From assembly GCF_004364935.1 (NCBI RefSeq), contig NZ_SOBT01000008.1:1243534-1307533 (forward strand): a stretch of DNA of 64,000 bases. Reading direction: 5' to 3'. The notes beneath the pieces are model-generated. The model ran no database searches, had not been told where the DNA came from, and was given only the letters and a program-made list of their open reading frames with translations. Below are positions 28,655-37,280 of this stretch, piece by piece (positions within the stretch are counted from its first letter, which is position 1; every line of letters starts with the position of its first letter). This stretch comes from Panacagrimonas perspica. Its GTDB lineage: Bacteria; Pseudomonadota; Gammaproteobacteria; Nevskiales; Nevskiaceae. The translations under genes and the position numbers were made by a program.

Positions 28655-28780
28655 TTCGGCGAGGGAGCGGTCGGGAGCCGGCATTACGTCCTGAGTAATT
28701 GCTGGCACCCCTTCGTCTGAATACGGTGCGCTCGGCGGAAGAGTCCTGTTCCAAGGCCGAGATCACGCACCGAGTCCCTC

Positions 28781-29659
28781 ATGACACCCCAGCAATTCAG
28801 GAAGGCCCAGCAACGCGTCGACACCCGTTCCGGAACCATCGCCTGCTTCGAACAGGGAAGCGGTCCGGAGACACTTTTCCTGCACGGCCTGCCGCTGTGC
28901 AGCTACCAGTGGCGTGACGTCATCGAGCGCCTCGCGCCGCATCGGCGATGCATCGCCCCGGACCTGATGGGCCTCGGCTATTCCGATGTGCCGGCCGGCC
29001 AGGACATTTCGTTCGCGTCGCAGGCCAGCATGGTGGCGGCGCTGCTGGACGCGCTCGACATCCAGACCGTCGATCTGGTGGGCAGCGACACCGGTGGCGG
29101 CATCGCCCAGATCTTCGCCGCGACGCATCCGTCGCGTGTGCGCAGCCTGACGCTGGCCAATTGCGAGGTGCTCGATCTCTGGCCGAACGCGCTCCTGACC
29201 GGGTTCTACAAAGCCGTCGTCGCCGGCGACATCACGGCGGCGATGCGCGTGATGCTGACCGACACCGCCTTCGGGCAGCAGCAGCTCGGAGCGCTGGTCT
29301 ACGAGAACGTCGCGACGTTCAGTACCGGGAACATCCAGCTTTATCTCGAACCTCTGCTGGCCTCGGAGAAACGGATCGAGCAGTTCAAGAAGCTCGCCGA
29401 CTGGGCGACCAACCGATCGCAGCTGATGGCCGCGGCACCGCAACTGAAGGCGTCGAAGATTCCCTCGCAGGTCATCTGGGGCGACGGCGACGTGGTGTTC
29501 GACACCGCACCGTCGCTTGCATGGCTGCGCGAAAATCTCGGTGGGCTGCAGCAGATCAGCGTGATCCCGGGAGGAAAGCTGTTCTTCCCCGAGGAACATC
29601 CCGAGCGGGTGGCCTCGATCCTCGCGCAGTTCTGGACGATGGCCGCCGGCCCGGATTGA
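28781..29659 (+). CDS. Alpha/beta hydrolase, haloalkane-dehalogenase-like
   Basis: A 292-residue hydrolase. The first oxyanion motif is HGLPLCSYQWRD near residue 33. The nucleophile elbow is GSDTGGG (Asp near residue 104), so the nucleophile is Asp rather than Ser, as in haloalkane dehalogenases and related enzymes. The usual second halide ligand (Asn after HG) is Leu here. The expected catalytic His in GGHF is replaced, giving PGGKLFFPEEHPE near 260, with a His six residues on. Dehalogenase activity is therefore doubtful. It is followed by the PPOX gene 58 bp downstream. Confidence 0.85.
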   Translation: MTPQQFRKAQQRVDTRSGTIACFEQGSGPETLFLHGLPLCSYQWRDVIERLAPHRRCIAPDLMGLGYSDVPAGQDISFASQASMVAALLDALDIQTVDLVGSDTGGGIAQIFAATHPSRVRSLTLANCEVLDLWPNALLTGFYKAVVAGDITAAMRVMLTDTAFGQQQLGALVYENVATFSTGNIQLYLEPLLASEKRIEQFKKLADWATNRSQLMAAAPQLKASKIPSQVIWGDGDVVFDTAPSLAWLRENLGGLQQISVIPGGKLFFPEEHPERVASILAQFWTMAAGPD

Positions 29660-29717
29660 GCGTCAGCCCCAACGAAGGTGCTGACGAGGCAGCCGCGCGA
29701 CGGGCAGAATCCGCTCC

Positions 29718-30335
29718 ATGGACGAGTTCTCCAGCGACGTCGCCTTCACGCCCGCGGTCAAGAGGATCCAGGAAGAACGCGGCTCGCGGCGAGGCTTTCG
29801 CGAGATGGAGGACGACGGCGGGTGGCGCACGACGATCACCCCCGGCCTCGCGGACTACCTGGCGGCGCGAGACAGTTTCTACCTGGGCAGCGCCAGCCGC
29901 GACGGCCAGCCGTACATCCAGCATCGCGGCGGACCGCCCGGCTTCATCCGCGTCCTCAAACCTTCGCTGCTCGGCTTCATCGACTTTGCGGGAAACCGGC
30001 AATACATCAGCACCGGCAATTTCTCGGAGAACCCGCGGGCGATCCTGTTCCTGATGGACTACGCGAACCGGCGCCGCGTGAAGATCTGGGGCCGTGCCCG
30101 GGTCATCGCGCTCAACGATCGCGTCCGCGAGCGGTTCATGCCGCCCGATTACCGCGCACGCCCGGAGCAGGCCATCCTGTTTCGCGTGAAGGCCTGGGAC
30201 ACCAACTGCCAGCAGCACATCCCGCGCAAGTACGACGCGAAGACGGTCGACACCACGGTCCAGGCCTTGCGCGAACGGATCGAGGCGCTGGAAGCGGAGA
30301 ACCGCGAACTTCGCGAACGTCCCGGACCGGCTTAG
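29718..30335 (+). CDS. Pyridoxamine 5'-phosphate oxidase-fold flavoprotein
   Basis: A 205-residue split-barrel protein. The core contains ARDSFYLGSASRDGQPYIQHRGGPPGF near residue 53, RQYISTGNFSENPRAILFLMDY near 95, and RRRVKIWGRARV near 120. It ends in a short Glu/Arg-rich coiled coil. The motifs fit FMN-binding members of the PPOX family, not true pyridoxine oxidases. F420-binding members exist in the same fold, so an F420 role next to the F420 island is possible but not shown by sequence. Confidence 0.88.
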   Translation: MDEFSSDVAFTPAVKRIQEERGSRRGFREMEDDGGWRTTITPGLADYLAARDSFYLGSASRDGQPYIQHRGGPPGFIRVLKPSLLGFIDFAGNRQYISTGNFSENPRAILFLMDYANRRRVKIWGRARVIALNDRVRERFMPPDYRARPEQAILFRVKAWDTNCQQHIPRKYDAKTVDTTVQALRERIEALEAENRELRERPGPA

Positions 30336-30354
30336 GACCCTCTGCGCAGATCCT

Positions 30355-30414
30355 GTCGGGCTGACGCCCCTGCTACATGCATCTCGACCCTGTCGGAGGG
30401 GCGTCAGCCTCGAC
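30355..30414. repeat. REP-like palindrome, type B copy 1
   Basis: Imperfect inverted arms at 30355-30374 (GTCGGGCTGACGCCCC...) and 30395-30414 flank a ~20-nt spacer. It lies between the PPOX and dodecin genes. The same arms and part of the spacer (AGGGTCGAGA) recur in inverted orientation at 40500-40560. Confidence 0.8.
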
Positions 30415-30516
30415 TGCCCGTCCGGAGATGCCCGTCGTGAGGACGCCATTCAGGCACCCGTCATGCTGGCTCCCGAGCATCGATCCTTCCTCACTCCGAA
30501 CAGAAGGAAGCATCTC

Positions 30517-30729
30517 GTGGAAGACCATCACGTCTACAAAACGCTGGAACTGACCGGCTCTTCGCCGAAGAGCATCGAGGACGCGATCGAGACGGCGATC
30601 GGCCGTGCTTCGAAGACCATTCGCAACATCAAGTGGGTCGAGGTGCTGCAGCAGCGTGCCCATGTCGAGAACGGCAAGATCGCGCACTGGCAGGTGACGA
30701 TGAAGGTGGGCTTCACGCTCGATGCGTGA
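30517..30729 (+). CDS. Dodecin (flavin-binding storage protein)
   Basis: A 70-residue dodecin, a dodecameric protein that binds and stores riboflavin or FMN. The start is the GTG at 30517, behind AGAAGGAAG. It has the family start VYKTLELTGSSPKSIEDAI, the flavin-stacking Trp in IKWVEV, and the Gln of WQVTMKVGF. It is small and complete. It lies at the edge of a region dense in flavin and deazaflavin enzymes, and could buffer flavins, though that link is only positional. Confidence 0.92.
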   Translation: MEDHHVYKTLELTGSSPKSIEDAIETAIGRASKTIRNIKWVEVLQQRAHVENGKIAHWQVTMKVGFTLDA

Positions 30730-30781
30730 TGCAGCGGCGTCCGGCACCTGACCGGGTGCCGGACGTCGACGACTCGCAGGC

Positions 30782-31798
30782 TCAGGCCGTCATCGCCCGC
30801 CTGATCGCCATGACCGGACGATGCGCGTCGCAGAGATTCGCGGCGCCGGCGCCACCGACGTTGAGATAGATCACTTCGTCGATCAGCCCCTCGTAGGCCT
30901 TCAGGCGCTGCGCGCACTGCGCCGATGTGCCGACGAAGGCCAGGCGGTCCGCCACCGCGTCGTCCATCTGATCCACCGCGGCCTGGATCTTTCCCTGTGG
31001 ACCGAAGCGCGCGCAGGCATCGGCGGCTTTCGAGAACCCCTGCTCGCGCAGCAGGAAGTCGTAGTAAGGGTGCGGAATCGGATCGAAGAAACTGCAGATC
31101 GTCGCCTTGATGGTGGCGCGCGCACGATCGAGATTCTCATCCACCGCGATCAGGCCGCCCATCGGCACCTGCAGCTTCGTCGCCTCACGTCCTGCTGCGC
31201 TCGCCGCCTCGACGATCGAAGGCCGGATCTTGTCGCGCACGTACTCGGGCGACATCAGCACGCCCAGCGCGACGCCGTCGGCCACGGATGCGGCCACGCG
31301 GATCATCTTGGGACCGATGGCCGCCAGCCACACCGGGATGCTGGCGCGCACCGGCGCCACCCGTGGCTCCCACTGCATCTGGTGGATCTGCCCTTCATAA
31401 CGAACGGCGCGCCCTAGCGGCGCCCGCACGATCTGCTGCAGCAGCTCGACGTATTCGCGCATCTTCGTCAGCGGACGCCCGGTCTCCAGGCCCTGGAAGC
31501 GTCGATTGATGTGCACGTTGCCAGGCCCGACGCCCAGGATCAGGCGTCCGCCCGAGAGCTCGTCGAGATCGACGGCGCTCAGGCCCGCGATGTACGGCGT
31601 GCGGGCGTAGGCGTTGAGGATGTAGGGCCCGAGGGCGATCCGCGTGGTGGCGGCGGCGATGGCCGCGAGTGGCACGAAGCCGCTGCGATAGGCCTCGACG
31701 CAATACACCGCGTCCATGCCCTCGGCCTCCGCCACGCGAGCCGTCTCGACGATCTGGCTCAGCGGCGCTCCGCCGGTGAACAGCAATCCCTGGCGCAT
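30782..31798 (-). CDS. LLM-class (F420-dependent-type) oxidoreductase
   Basis: A 338-residue luciferase-like protein. It starts MRQGLLFTGGAPLSQIV and has the GMDAVYCVEAYRSG barrel region, TTRIALGPYILNAYARTPY near residue 57, and the GGRLILGVGPGNVH strand near 90. The segment with IGPKMIRVAASVADG near 170 is typical of the F420-binding MER-like subfamily. The ATG at 31798 gives a family-length protein; the frame extends upstream without similarity. It borders the F420 genes, so F420 is the likely cofactor. Confidence 0.87.
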   Translation of the reverse strand: MRQGLLFTGGAPLSQIVETARVAEAEGMDAVYCVEAYRSGFVPLAAIAAATTRIALGPYILNAYARTPYIAGLSAVDLDELSGGRLILGVGPGNVHINRRFQGLETGRPLTKMREYVELLQQIVRAPLGRAVRYEGQIHQMQWEPRVAPVRASIPVWLAAIGPKMIRVAASVADGVALGVLMSPEYVRDKIRPSIVEAASAAGREATKLQVPMGGLIAVDENLDRARATIKATICSFFDPIPHPYYDFLLREQGFSKAADACARFGPQGKIQAAVDQMDDAVADRLAFVGTSAQCAQRLKAYEGLIDEVIYLNVGGAGAANLCDAHRPVMAIRRAMTA

Positions 31799-31973
31799 CG
31801 CGATCTCCCTGGACCTGCGCGGCGCCGCCCCTGCTGCGCCCCGGCCCCAGAGGCTGGGGTCATCGAAGGGCGGCGGAAATCGGGGCAAACCCTCAACAGG
31901 TCCGATCGATCCGGGCTCGCCGTAAACTCGGGGCCACGCGATCCCCCTTTCCGTGCATCCCGAGGAGCAGCTC

Positions 31974-32468
31974 ATGAGCGACGAGCGCAAGCCAGAACCC
32001 CCGATCCTGACGGAGTTCCATGAAAAGGCGAAGCAACACGTGGTGCCGGACTGGATCGTCCAGCACCTCGAGGAATACGACCGTGATCCCGAGGCTGCGC
32101 ACTACTGGGACGGCAGCGCTTTCGGCGGTCACCAGAAGACGCCGACCCTGCTGCTGACCACGCGCGGCCGCAAGACCGGCCGCCTGATCACGATGCCGCT
32201 GATCTACGGAGAGGACGGCGCGAACTACGTCATCGTCGGTTCCAAGGGCGGCGCCCCGCAGAACCCGGCGTGGGTCTTCAACCTCGAGGCCGATCCGAAG
32301 GTCCAGGTGCAGGTCGTCCGCGATCGCTTCGACGCGGTCGCGCGCATCGCTGGCGGCGAAGAGCGCAAGCGCTTGTGGGAAATGATGGTCGGCGTCTATC
32401 CGCCGTATCGCGATTACCAGAAGCGCACCGAACGCGAGATCCCGGTCGTCGTCCTGACGCGGGCCTGA
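31974..32468 (+). CDS. Deazaflavin (F420)-dependent nitroreductase-family protein (Ddn-like)
   Basis: A 164-residue split-barrel FDOR. The family core is visible: TLLLTTRGRKTGRLITMPLIYGEDG (about residues 58-82), VIVGSKGGAPQNPAWVFNLEADPKVQVQV (about 88-115), then an acidic/Arg helix and PVVVLTRA at the end. This is the F420-binding pattern of Ddn/Rv3547-type proteins, which reduce nitroimidazoles, quinones or other activated compounds with F420H2. It starts at the ATG 31974 (GAGGAG site). It is convergent with cofD, with 11 bp between the stop codons. Confidence 0.93.
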   Translation: MSDERKPEPPILTEFHEKAKQHVVPDWIVQHLEEYDRDPEAAHYWDGSAFGGHQKTPTLLLTTRGRKTGRLITMPLIYGEDGANYVIVGSKGGAPQNPAWVFNLEADPKVQVQVVRDRFDAVARIAGGEERKRLWEMMVGVYPPYRDYQKRTEREIPVVVLTRA

Positions 32469-32479
32469 GGCTCGCCGCG

Positions 32480-33427
32480 CTAACCCTTCCGTTGTCGCGC
32501 CAGGTCCAGGCAGGCCTGGGCCAGCGCGAAGCGGTCGTCGTCGTTGCGCATCCACGTCGGCGCAACGGCGAATCGCGGATCACCGGCCACGCGTGATGCG
32601 TCGCAGGTGTCGACCACCACGCAATCGACGAAGTCCGCGTAGAGCTCGGCGATCACGGTCGCCGTCGGCTCCACGCCGAGCTCGCGCATGATCTTCGCCG
32701 TGGGTCCCTTCACCGCTTCGCCGCCGATGATCGGCGACACCGCGATCACCGGCGCGTGCGTGACGCGCAATGCCGTACGCAGCGCCGGGATGGCCAGCAT
32801 CGGCGCCACGCTCAGGTAGGGATTCGACGGACACACGATGATGGCCGAGAGCGCGGGATCGGCCAGCACCTCGGCAAGGCCCGGTGACAGCGTCGCCTCC
32901 TCGGCGCCCTCGAACGTCAGCGCGCGCACGGCCGGCTGGCAACGCCGGCGCACGAAGTAATCCTGAAAGCCGAGTTCGCCGTCGGCGACGGTGTGAACAC
33001 GGGTGCGCAGGCGCGCGTCCGTCACCGGCACGATGCGATGTGACACGTCCAGGCGACGCGAAAGATCCTGCGTCACCTCGCTCAGCGACCGACCCTGCGC
33101 CAGAAGCTGTCGACGCACGAGGTGCAGCGCGAGGTCGCGATCGCCCAGCAGGAACCAGTCCTCGCCACCCAGGCTGCGCATCGCATCGAGCGTGTGCCAG
33201 GTCTCCTGGTCGCGTCCCCATCCCTGCCCGCGATGCACGACACCGCCCAGCGTGTACAGGACGGTGTCCAGGTCCGGACAGATCGTCAGGCCCAGGTGCT
33301 CGAAATCGTCGCCGACATTCACGGCGATGGTCAGGGCTTCGGGCGCCAGCACGCGCGCAAGTCCTGCTGCGAGTCGCGCGCCGCCGACGCCGCCGGACAA
33401 CGCGAGCACGCGCGGACTCGACGTCAT
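32480..33427 (-). CDS. cofD: 2-phospho-L-lactate transferase (F420 biosynthesis)
   Basis: A 315-residue CofD/FbiA protein that joins the phospholactyl (or related) nucleotide diphosphate product of CofC to the deazaflavin Fo, giving F420-0 or an analogue. Visible motifs are ALSGGVGGARLAAGL (residues 9-23), NVGDDFEHLGLTICPDLDTVLYTL (about 37-60), DWFLLGDRDLALH (about 89-101), and SNPYLSV near 206. A second glycine-rich region, SPIIGGEAVKGPTAKIM, lies near 233. It overlaps cofE by 4 bp (ATGA), indicating coupled translation. It is the last gene of the core operon. Confidence 0.96.
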   Translation of the reverse strand: MTSSPRVLALSGGVGGARLAAGLARVLAPEALTIAVNVGDDFEHLGLTICPDLDTVLYTLGGVVHRGQGWGRDQETWHTLDAMRSLGGEDWFLLGDRDLALHLVRRQLLAQGRSLSEVTQDLSRRLDVSHRIVPVTDARLRTRVHTVADGELGFQDYFVRRRCQPAVRALTFEGAEEATLSPGLAEVLADPALSAIIVCPSNPYLSVAPMLAIPALRTALRVTHAPVIAVSPIIGGEAVKGPTAKIMRELGVEPTATVIAELYADFVDCVVVDTCDASRVAGDPRFAVAPTWMRNDDDRFALAQACLDLARQRKG

Positions 33428-34206
33428 CGAAACAGGTCTTCGGCGGACGATCGGACGAGCACGCGCGCGGCGCGCGGGTTCTGCAGGTAACGCTGAGGCA
33501 CGCCGCGCACACGCACCACCGGCCGGCCTTCAGCTGCTTCGCCGAGCACCATCGACGCTGCGGCGCACAGCTGATCGGCGATCGCCAGCTGCGTGACCTG
33601 AAGTGACCGGCCCTGCCGGTCCAACTGGCCGCGCAGATCCACCAGGGCTTCGAGGCCTGCGCAACCGATGCACACGCCGCAGACGCCCAGGCGCCACGGA
33701 CGACCGAAACTGTCCGCGATCAGCACCGCGATCTTCACGCCGAAGCGCGCATGAACCGCGTCGACCAGGCGCTGCGCACTCAGGTCAGGGTCGACCGGAA
33801 GGAGCAGCACGCGCTCGTCGCCGTCGGGAACGTTGGACTGGTCGATGGCGGCGTTGGCCACGACGAAGCCGAGCCGGTGACGGGCGATCAGCACGTTCGG
33901 CGCCACGCGCACGATCTCGCTGGACTCGCGCAGCACCAGTTCCACCAGCCGCGGATCCTTGCCGCATCGTGCTGCCAGCGACAGCGCCTCGGCGCGCGGC
34001 TCGACGGTGTCGAGCGACACGAACCGGTTTTCCGACTTGGAGACGATCTTCTGCGCCAGCACCAGCACGTCGCCGTCGGCCAGAGGAGCCGGCGCGGCAG
34101 GCCGATCCAGCGCCTCGGCGAGCAAGGCCGCGAGGTCGTCGCCGGCGCGCACCTCGGGCAGACCATCGACGGCCTCGAACGTCAGCGCATGCGAAGGAAC
34201 GCTCAC
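33424..34206 (-). CDS. cofE: Coenzyme F420-0:L-glutamate ligase, single-domain
   Basis: A 260-residue GTP-dependent ligase that adds gamma-linked glutamates to F420-0. Motifs are DVLVLAQKIVSKSENRFV (about residues 46-63), VRVAPNVLIARHRLGFVVANAAIDQSN near 97, and the ADSFGRPWRLG metal/GTP region near 162. The actinobacterial homologue FbiB carries an extra C-terminal FMN nitroreductase-fold domain. This protein ends before it, so it is the short archaeal-type CofE. The GTG start overlaps the end of fbiC by 4 bp, and its own end overlaps cofD by 4 bp. Confidence 0.95.
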   Translation of the reverse strand: MSVPSHALTFEAVDGLPEVRAGDDLAALLAEALDRPAAPAPLADGDVLVLAQKIVSKSENRFVSLDTVEPRAEALSLAARCGKDPRLVELVLRESSEIVRVAPNVLIARHRLGFVVANAAIDQSNVPDGDERVLLLPVDPDLSAQRLVDAVHARFGVKIAVLIADSFGRPWRLGVCGVCIGCAGLEALVDLRGQLDRQGRSLQVTQLAIADQLCAAASMVLGEAAEGRPVVRVRGVPQRYLQNPRAARVLVRSSAEDLFR

Positions 34207-36629
34207 GCCGAAATCGATGATCGTCCGGTGACCGGGGCGTTGTGTACGGCCAGCAGCGGAAGTGCCGATCGCCCCGCCTGCATGCGCGCTTCGTCGACGG
34301 TCCCGTACAGGGTCGTGCGTTGTCGCGAAGGGCGGCCGATGTCGCCTGCGAGCGCTTCCATCTGCTCCGGCGAGAACTCCTGGCCGTGTGCGGCGCCCGC
34401 GGCGCGGCTGATGGATTCGTTCATCAGCGTGCCGCCCAGATCATTCGCACCCGACTGCAGGCAGCGCTGCGCCCACTGCGGGCCGAGCTTGACCCACGAG
34501 GCCTGGATGTTGGGGATCAGCGGATGCAGCGCCAGGCGCGCCACCGCGTGCATCAGCAGCGCTTCGCGCAGGGTCGGGCCCTTGCGAGCGCGGCCGCGCA
34601 GGTACATCGGCGCCTCCATGTGCACGAACGGCAGCGGTACGAATTCGGTGAGCCCGCCGGTCTCCGCCTGCAGCGCACGCAGGCGCAACAGGTGTCGAGC
34701 CCAGTGCCGATAGCCTTCGATGTGCCCGTACATGATCGTCGAGGTCGTGCGCAGGCCCACGCGATGCGCCTGGCGGATCACGTCGAGCCAGCCGTCGGTA
34801 TCCAGCTTGTCCGGCGCGATCTGGCGCCGGATCTCGTCGTCGAGAATCTCGGCGGCGGTTCCGGGCAGTGACCCGAGACCAGCGGCACGCAAGGCCTGCA
34901 GGAATTCGGTGACCGACACGCCGAGCGTGCGCGCGCCGTGGCTGACTTCGAGCGGAGAAAAAGCATGCACGTGCATCTGGGGCACGGCGGCTTTCGCGGT
35001 GCGGCAGATATCCAGGTAGGTCTGGCCGGTGAAAGCGGGATGGATGCCGCCCTGCATGCAGACCTCGGTTGCGCCGCGGTCCCAGGCCTCGCGCACGCGG
35101 CGCGCAATCTCGTCGTGATCGATCAGGTACGGACGGCCGCGCAGCGCCTCGTGGGCGCGGCCTTTCGAGAAGGCGCAGAAGCCGCATTTGTAGAGGCACA
35201 CGTTGGTGTAGTTGATGTTGCGCACCACCGCGTACGTCACCACGTCTCCGACCGTCTCGGCGCGCAAGGCATCGGCCGCCGTGCAGACGCGCGTGAAGTC
35301 TTCTCCGCGAGCCGAGAACAGGGCTTCGATCTGCGTCTCGTCGAGCGTGTCGCCCCGGCGTGCCGCGGACAGGATCGGTTCGAGGGCGGAACTACGGCGC
35401 GGCGGCATCAATGCCACATCACGCAGATCGTCGACGTTGCCGTCGCCCGGAACGCCGGCGGCCCACTGCCCCACTCTGGCCAGGCCGGTTCCATCCGACC
35501 AGCGCAGAACCGGCCCGTGCAGCGATTCCGCGATCCACGTGTCACGGTCCTGCACGTAGGACGGATATGCCGTGAGCCGCTCGACCAGGTTCGCGCCCGC
35601 CCGTGCCGTGTCGTCGGCCAGTCGATCCAGATGCGGCCACGGCGCCTCGGGGTTCACGTGATCGGGCGTCACCGGCGAGACGCCACCCCAGTCGTTGATG
35701 CCGGCTTGCACCAAGTCGACGAGATCGCCCGGATACAGATTCGGCGGCGCCTGCAGACTCATCTGCGGACCGAAGATCAGGCGCGCCGCAGCCACCGTCC
35801 AGCACAGCTCGTCCGCGCTGGGTTCCGGCGCGTCGTGCATCGCGGTGCCGGGCTTGGCGCGGAAGTTCTGGACGATCACTTCCTGCAGGTGCCCGTATCG
35901 CTGGGCCAGCTCGCGCAGCGCCAGCAGCGAGGCGATGCGCTCTTCACGCGTCTCGCCGATGCCGATCAGGATGCCGCTGGTCATCGGCACCTTCGCCTCG
36001 CCCGCCCAGCGCAAGGTCTCCAGGCGTCGTGCCGGCACCTTGTCCGGCGATCCGAAGTGCGGCCCGCCGCGTTCACACAGGCGCTCGGACACCGATTCGA
36101 GCATCAGCCCCATCGACGGCGCGACCTTGCGCAACTGCGCGATGTCGTCGGCCGAGAGCACGCCCGCGTTGATGTGCGGCAGCAGCCCGGTCTCTTTCAG
36201 CACGAGCCCCGCGACGTGAGCGAGGTAATCCACGGTCCGCGTGAAGCCGAGTTCGGCCAGCGCCTCACGCGCCCGCGCGTATCGCAGCTCCGGCTGGTCG
36301 CCGAGCGTGAACAGCACTTCCTTGCAGCCCATCGCCGCACCGGCACGCGCGATGCGCAGCACGTCATCCGGCAGCAGGTACGGCTTCTCCAGCCGACGCG
36401 GTGTCTTGGCGAACGTGCAGTAGTGGCAGACGTCGCGGCAGAGCTGCGTCAGCGGCACGAACACCTTTCGCGAATATGTGACCGTCGAACCGAAGCCAGC
36501 GTCGCGAAGCGCAGCGGCACGCGGTGCGAGCTCGCGCCAGTCGGCGATCTTCGCCAGCGCATAGGCGTCGGCGTCCGTGAGCAAGGCGGTAGGACTCTGC
36601 GGAGGCGTCGGCAGCATCGGAGCGTTCAT
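34203..36629 (-). CDS. fbiC: Fo synthase, fused CofG-CofH (FbiC type)
   Basis: An 808-residue fusion of two radical-SAM enzymes that make the F420 chromophore Fo from tyrosine and the flavin-pathway diaminouracil. The N-terminal half is CofG, with its iron-sulfur cysteines at 64, 68 and 71 (CRDVCHYC). The C-terminal half is CofH, with cysteines at 478, 482 and 485 (CLYKCGFC). Archaea use two proteins; actinobacteria use this fusion. The ATG at 36629 overlaps the end of cofC by 4 bp. The single-polypeptide form in a proteobacterium suggests transfer from, or shared origin with, an actinobacterial-type cluster. Confidence 0.96.
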   Translation of the reverse strand: MNAPMLPTPPQSPTALLTDADAYALAKIADWRELAPRAAALRDAGFGSTVTYSRKVFVPLTQLCRDVCHYCTFAKTPRRLEKPYLLPDDVLRIARAGAAMGCKEVLFTLGDQPELRYARAREALAELGFTRTVDYLAHVAGLVLKETGLLPHINAGVLSADDIAQLRKVAPSMGLMLESVSERLCERGGPHFGSPDKVPARRLETLRWAGEAKVPMTSGILIGIGETREERIASLLALRELAQRYGHLQEVIVQNFRAKPGTAMHDAPEPSADELCWTVAAARLIFGPQMSLQAPPNLYPGDLVDLVQAGINDWGGVSPVTPDHVNPEAPWPHLDRLADDTARAGANLVERLTAYPSYVQDRDTWIAESLHGPVLRWSDGTGLARVGQWAAGVPGDGNVDDLRDVALMPPRRSSALEPILSAARRGDTLDETQIEALFSARGEDFTRVCTAADALRAETVGDVVTYAVVRNINYTNVCLYKCGFCAFSKGRAHEALRGRPYLIDHDEIARRVREAWDRGATEVCMQGGIHPAFTGQTYLDICRTAKAAVPQMHVHAFSPLEVSHGARTLGVSVTEFLQALRAAGLGSLPGTAAEILDDEIRRQIAPDKLDTDGWLDVIRQAHRVGLRTTSTIMYGHIEGYRHWARHLLRLRALQAETGGLTEFVPLPFVHMEAPMYLRGRARKGPTLREALLMHAVARLALHPLIPNIQASWVKLGPQWAQRCLQSGANDLGGTLMNESISRAAGAAHGQEFSPEQMEALAGDIGRPSRQRTTLYGTVDEARMQAGRSALPLLAVHNAPVTGRSSISA

Positions 36630-37276
36630 GCGGCCGTTGTCGCCGGTTCGAGTCGCGCGCGCAGAACCGGCAGACCCTCGACGGCAACACGCGACTGCAG
36701 CCGCAGATGTTCGAGATCGGCAGGCACGTCGATGTCGAACGCGAGTTCGTCCAGCGACAGCGTGCAGTGCGTGCGCTTCGCAGCCCGCGCGGCGGCGAGA
36801 TGACGTGAATAGCTGTCGGGACCGAAGCACGGCGCGATGGCGTCCGGCGGCGAACAGGCCAGCACATTGGTCCCGGCCCGGAATCGATCCGGCACGATGA
36901 CGACGTCGTGCCGCGTCGACGCATCGACGACGACCTCGAGCGCGCGCGACGACACCAGCGGCAGATCGCCCGCCACCATCAGCACGCGGCGCAATGCGTG
37001 GGGACGCAGTTGTTCGATGGCCGACGCGAAGGCCTGTGCGGTTCCCGCTTCGACCGCCTCCTGCAGCACCCGCGCGCCGAGGCGTCGCGCAAAGGCCGCG
37101 ACCTCCTCATCCGCCGTGATCACGGCTACGCGCTCGACGCCGCGCGTGGCCTTCAGTGCATTGATGGCCCGCTGTGCCAGTTCGAAGAAGTACGCCCTGC
37201 GATCGTCCGGCGACAGCACCGCAGCGAGGCGGGACTTCGCGAGATGCGGCGACTTCAGTGGCACGATGGCCCACAT
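36626..37276 (-). CDS. cofC: 2-phospho-L-lactate guanylyltransferase-type enzyme (CofC/FbiD)
   Basis: A 216-residue nucleotidyltransferase that activates 2-phospholactate, phosphoenolpyruvate or 3-phosphoglycerate with GTP for CofD. Motifs: start WAIVPLKSPHLAKSRLA, MVAGDLPLV near residue 95, PDRFRAGTNVLA near 130, FGPDSYSRHLAAA near 150, and FDIDVPADLEHL near 182. Which C3 acid it uses cannot be read directly and decides which F420 variant is made. It begins 4 nt after gnd and overlaps fbiC by 4 bp. Confidence 0.94.
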   Translation of the reverse strand: MWAIVPLKSPHLAKSRLAAVLSPDDRRAYFFELAQRAINALKATRGVERVAVITADEEVAAFARRLGARVLQEAVEAGTAQAFASAIEQLRPHALRRVLMVAGDLPLVSSRALEVVVDASTRHDVVIVPDRFRAGTNVLACSPPDAIAPCFGPDSYSRHLAAARAAKRTHCTLSLDELAFDIDVPADLEHLRLQSRVAVEGLPVLRARLEPATTAA

Positions 37277-37280
37277 GGGA

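Noticed and set aside
28781-29659. Calling the hydrolase a true haloalkane dehalogenase
   Set aside because: The halide-binding Asn and the standard catalytic His are not at their expected places, so only the fold and Asp nucleophile are claimed.
30355-30414. Considered as a transcription terminator for the PPOX gene
   Set aside because: No T-tract, and the same sequence recurs 10 kb away with a conserved spacer, so a mobile palindrome explains it better. A termination side effect remains possible.
34938-36803. Long plus-strand frame opposite fbiC
   Set aside because: It is antisense to the radical-SAM fusion with both cysteine clusters; no similarity or start signal.
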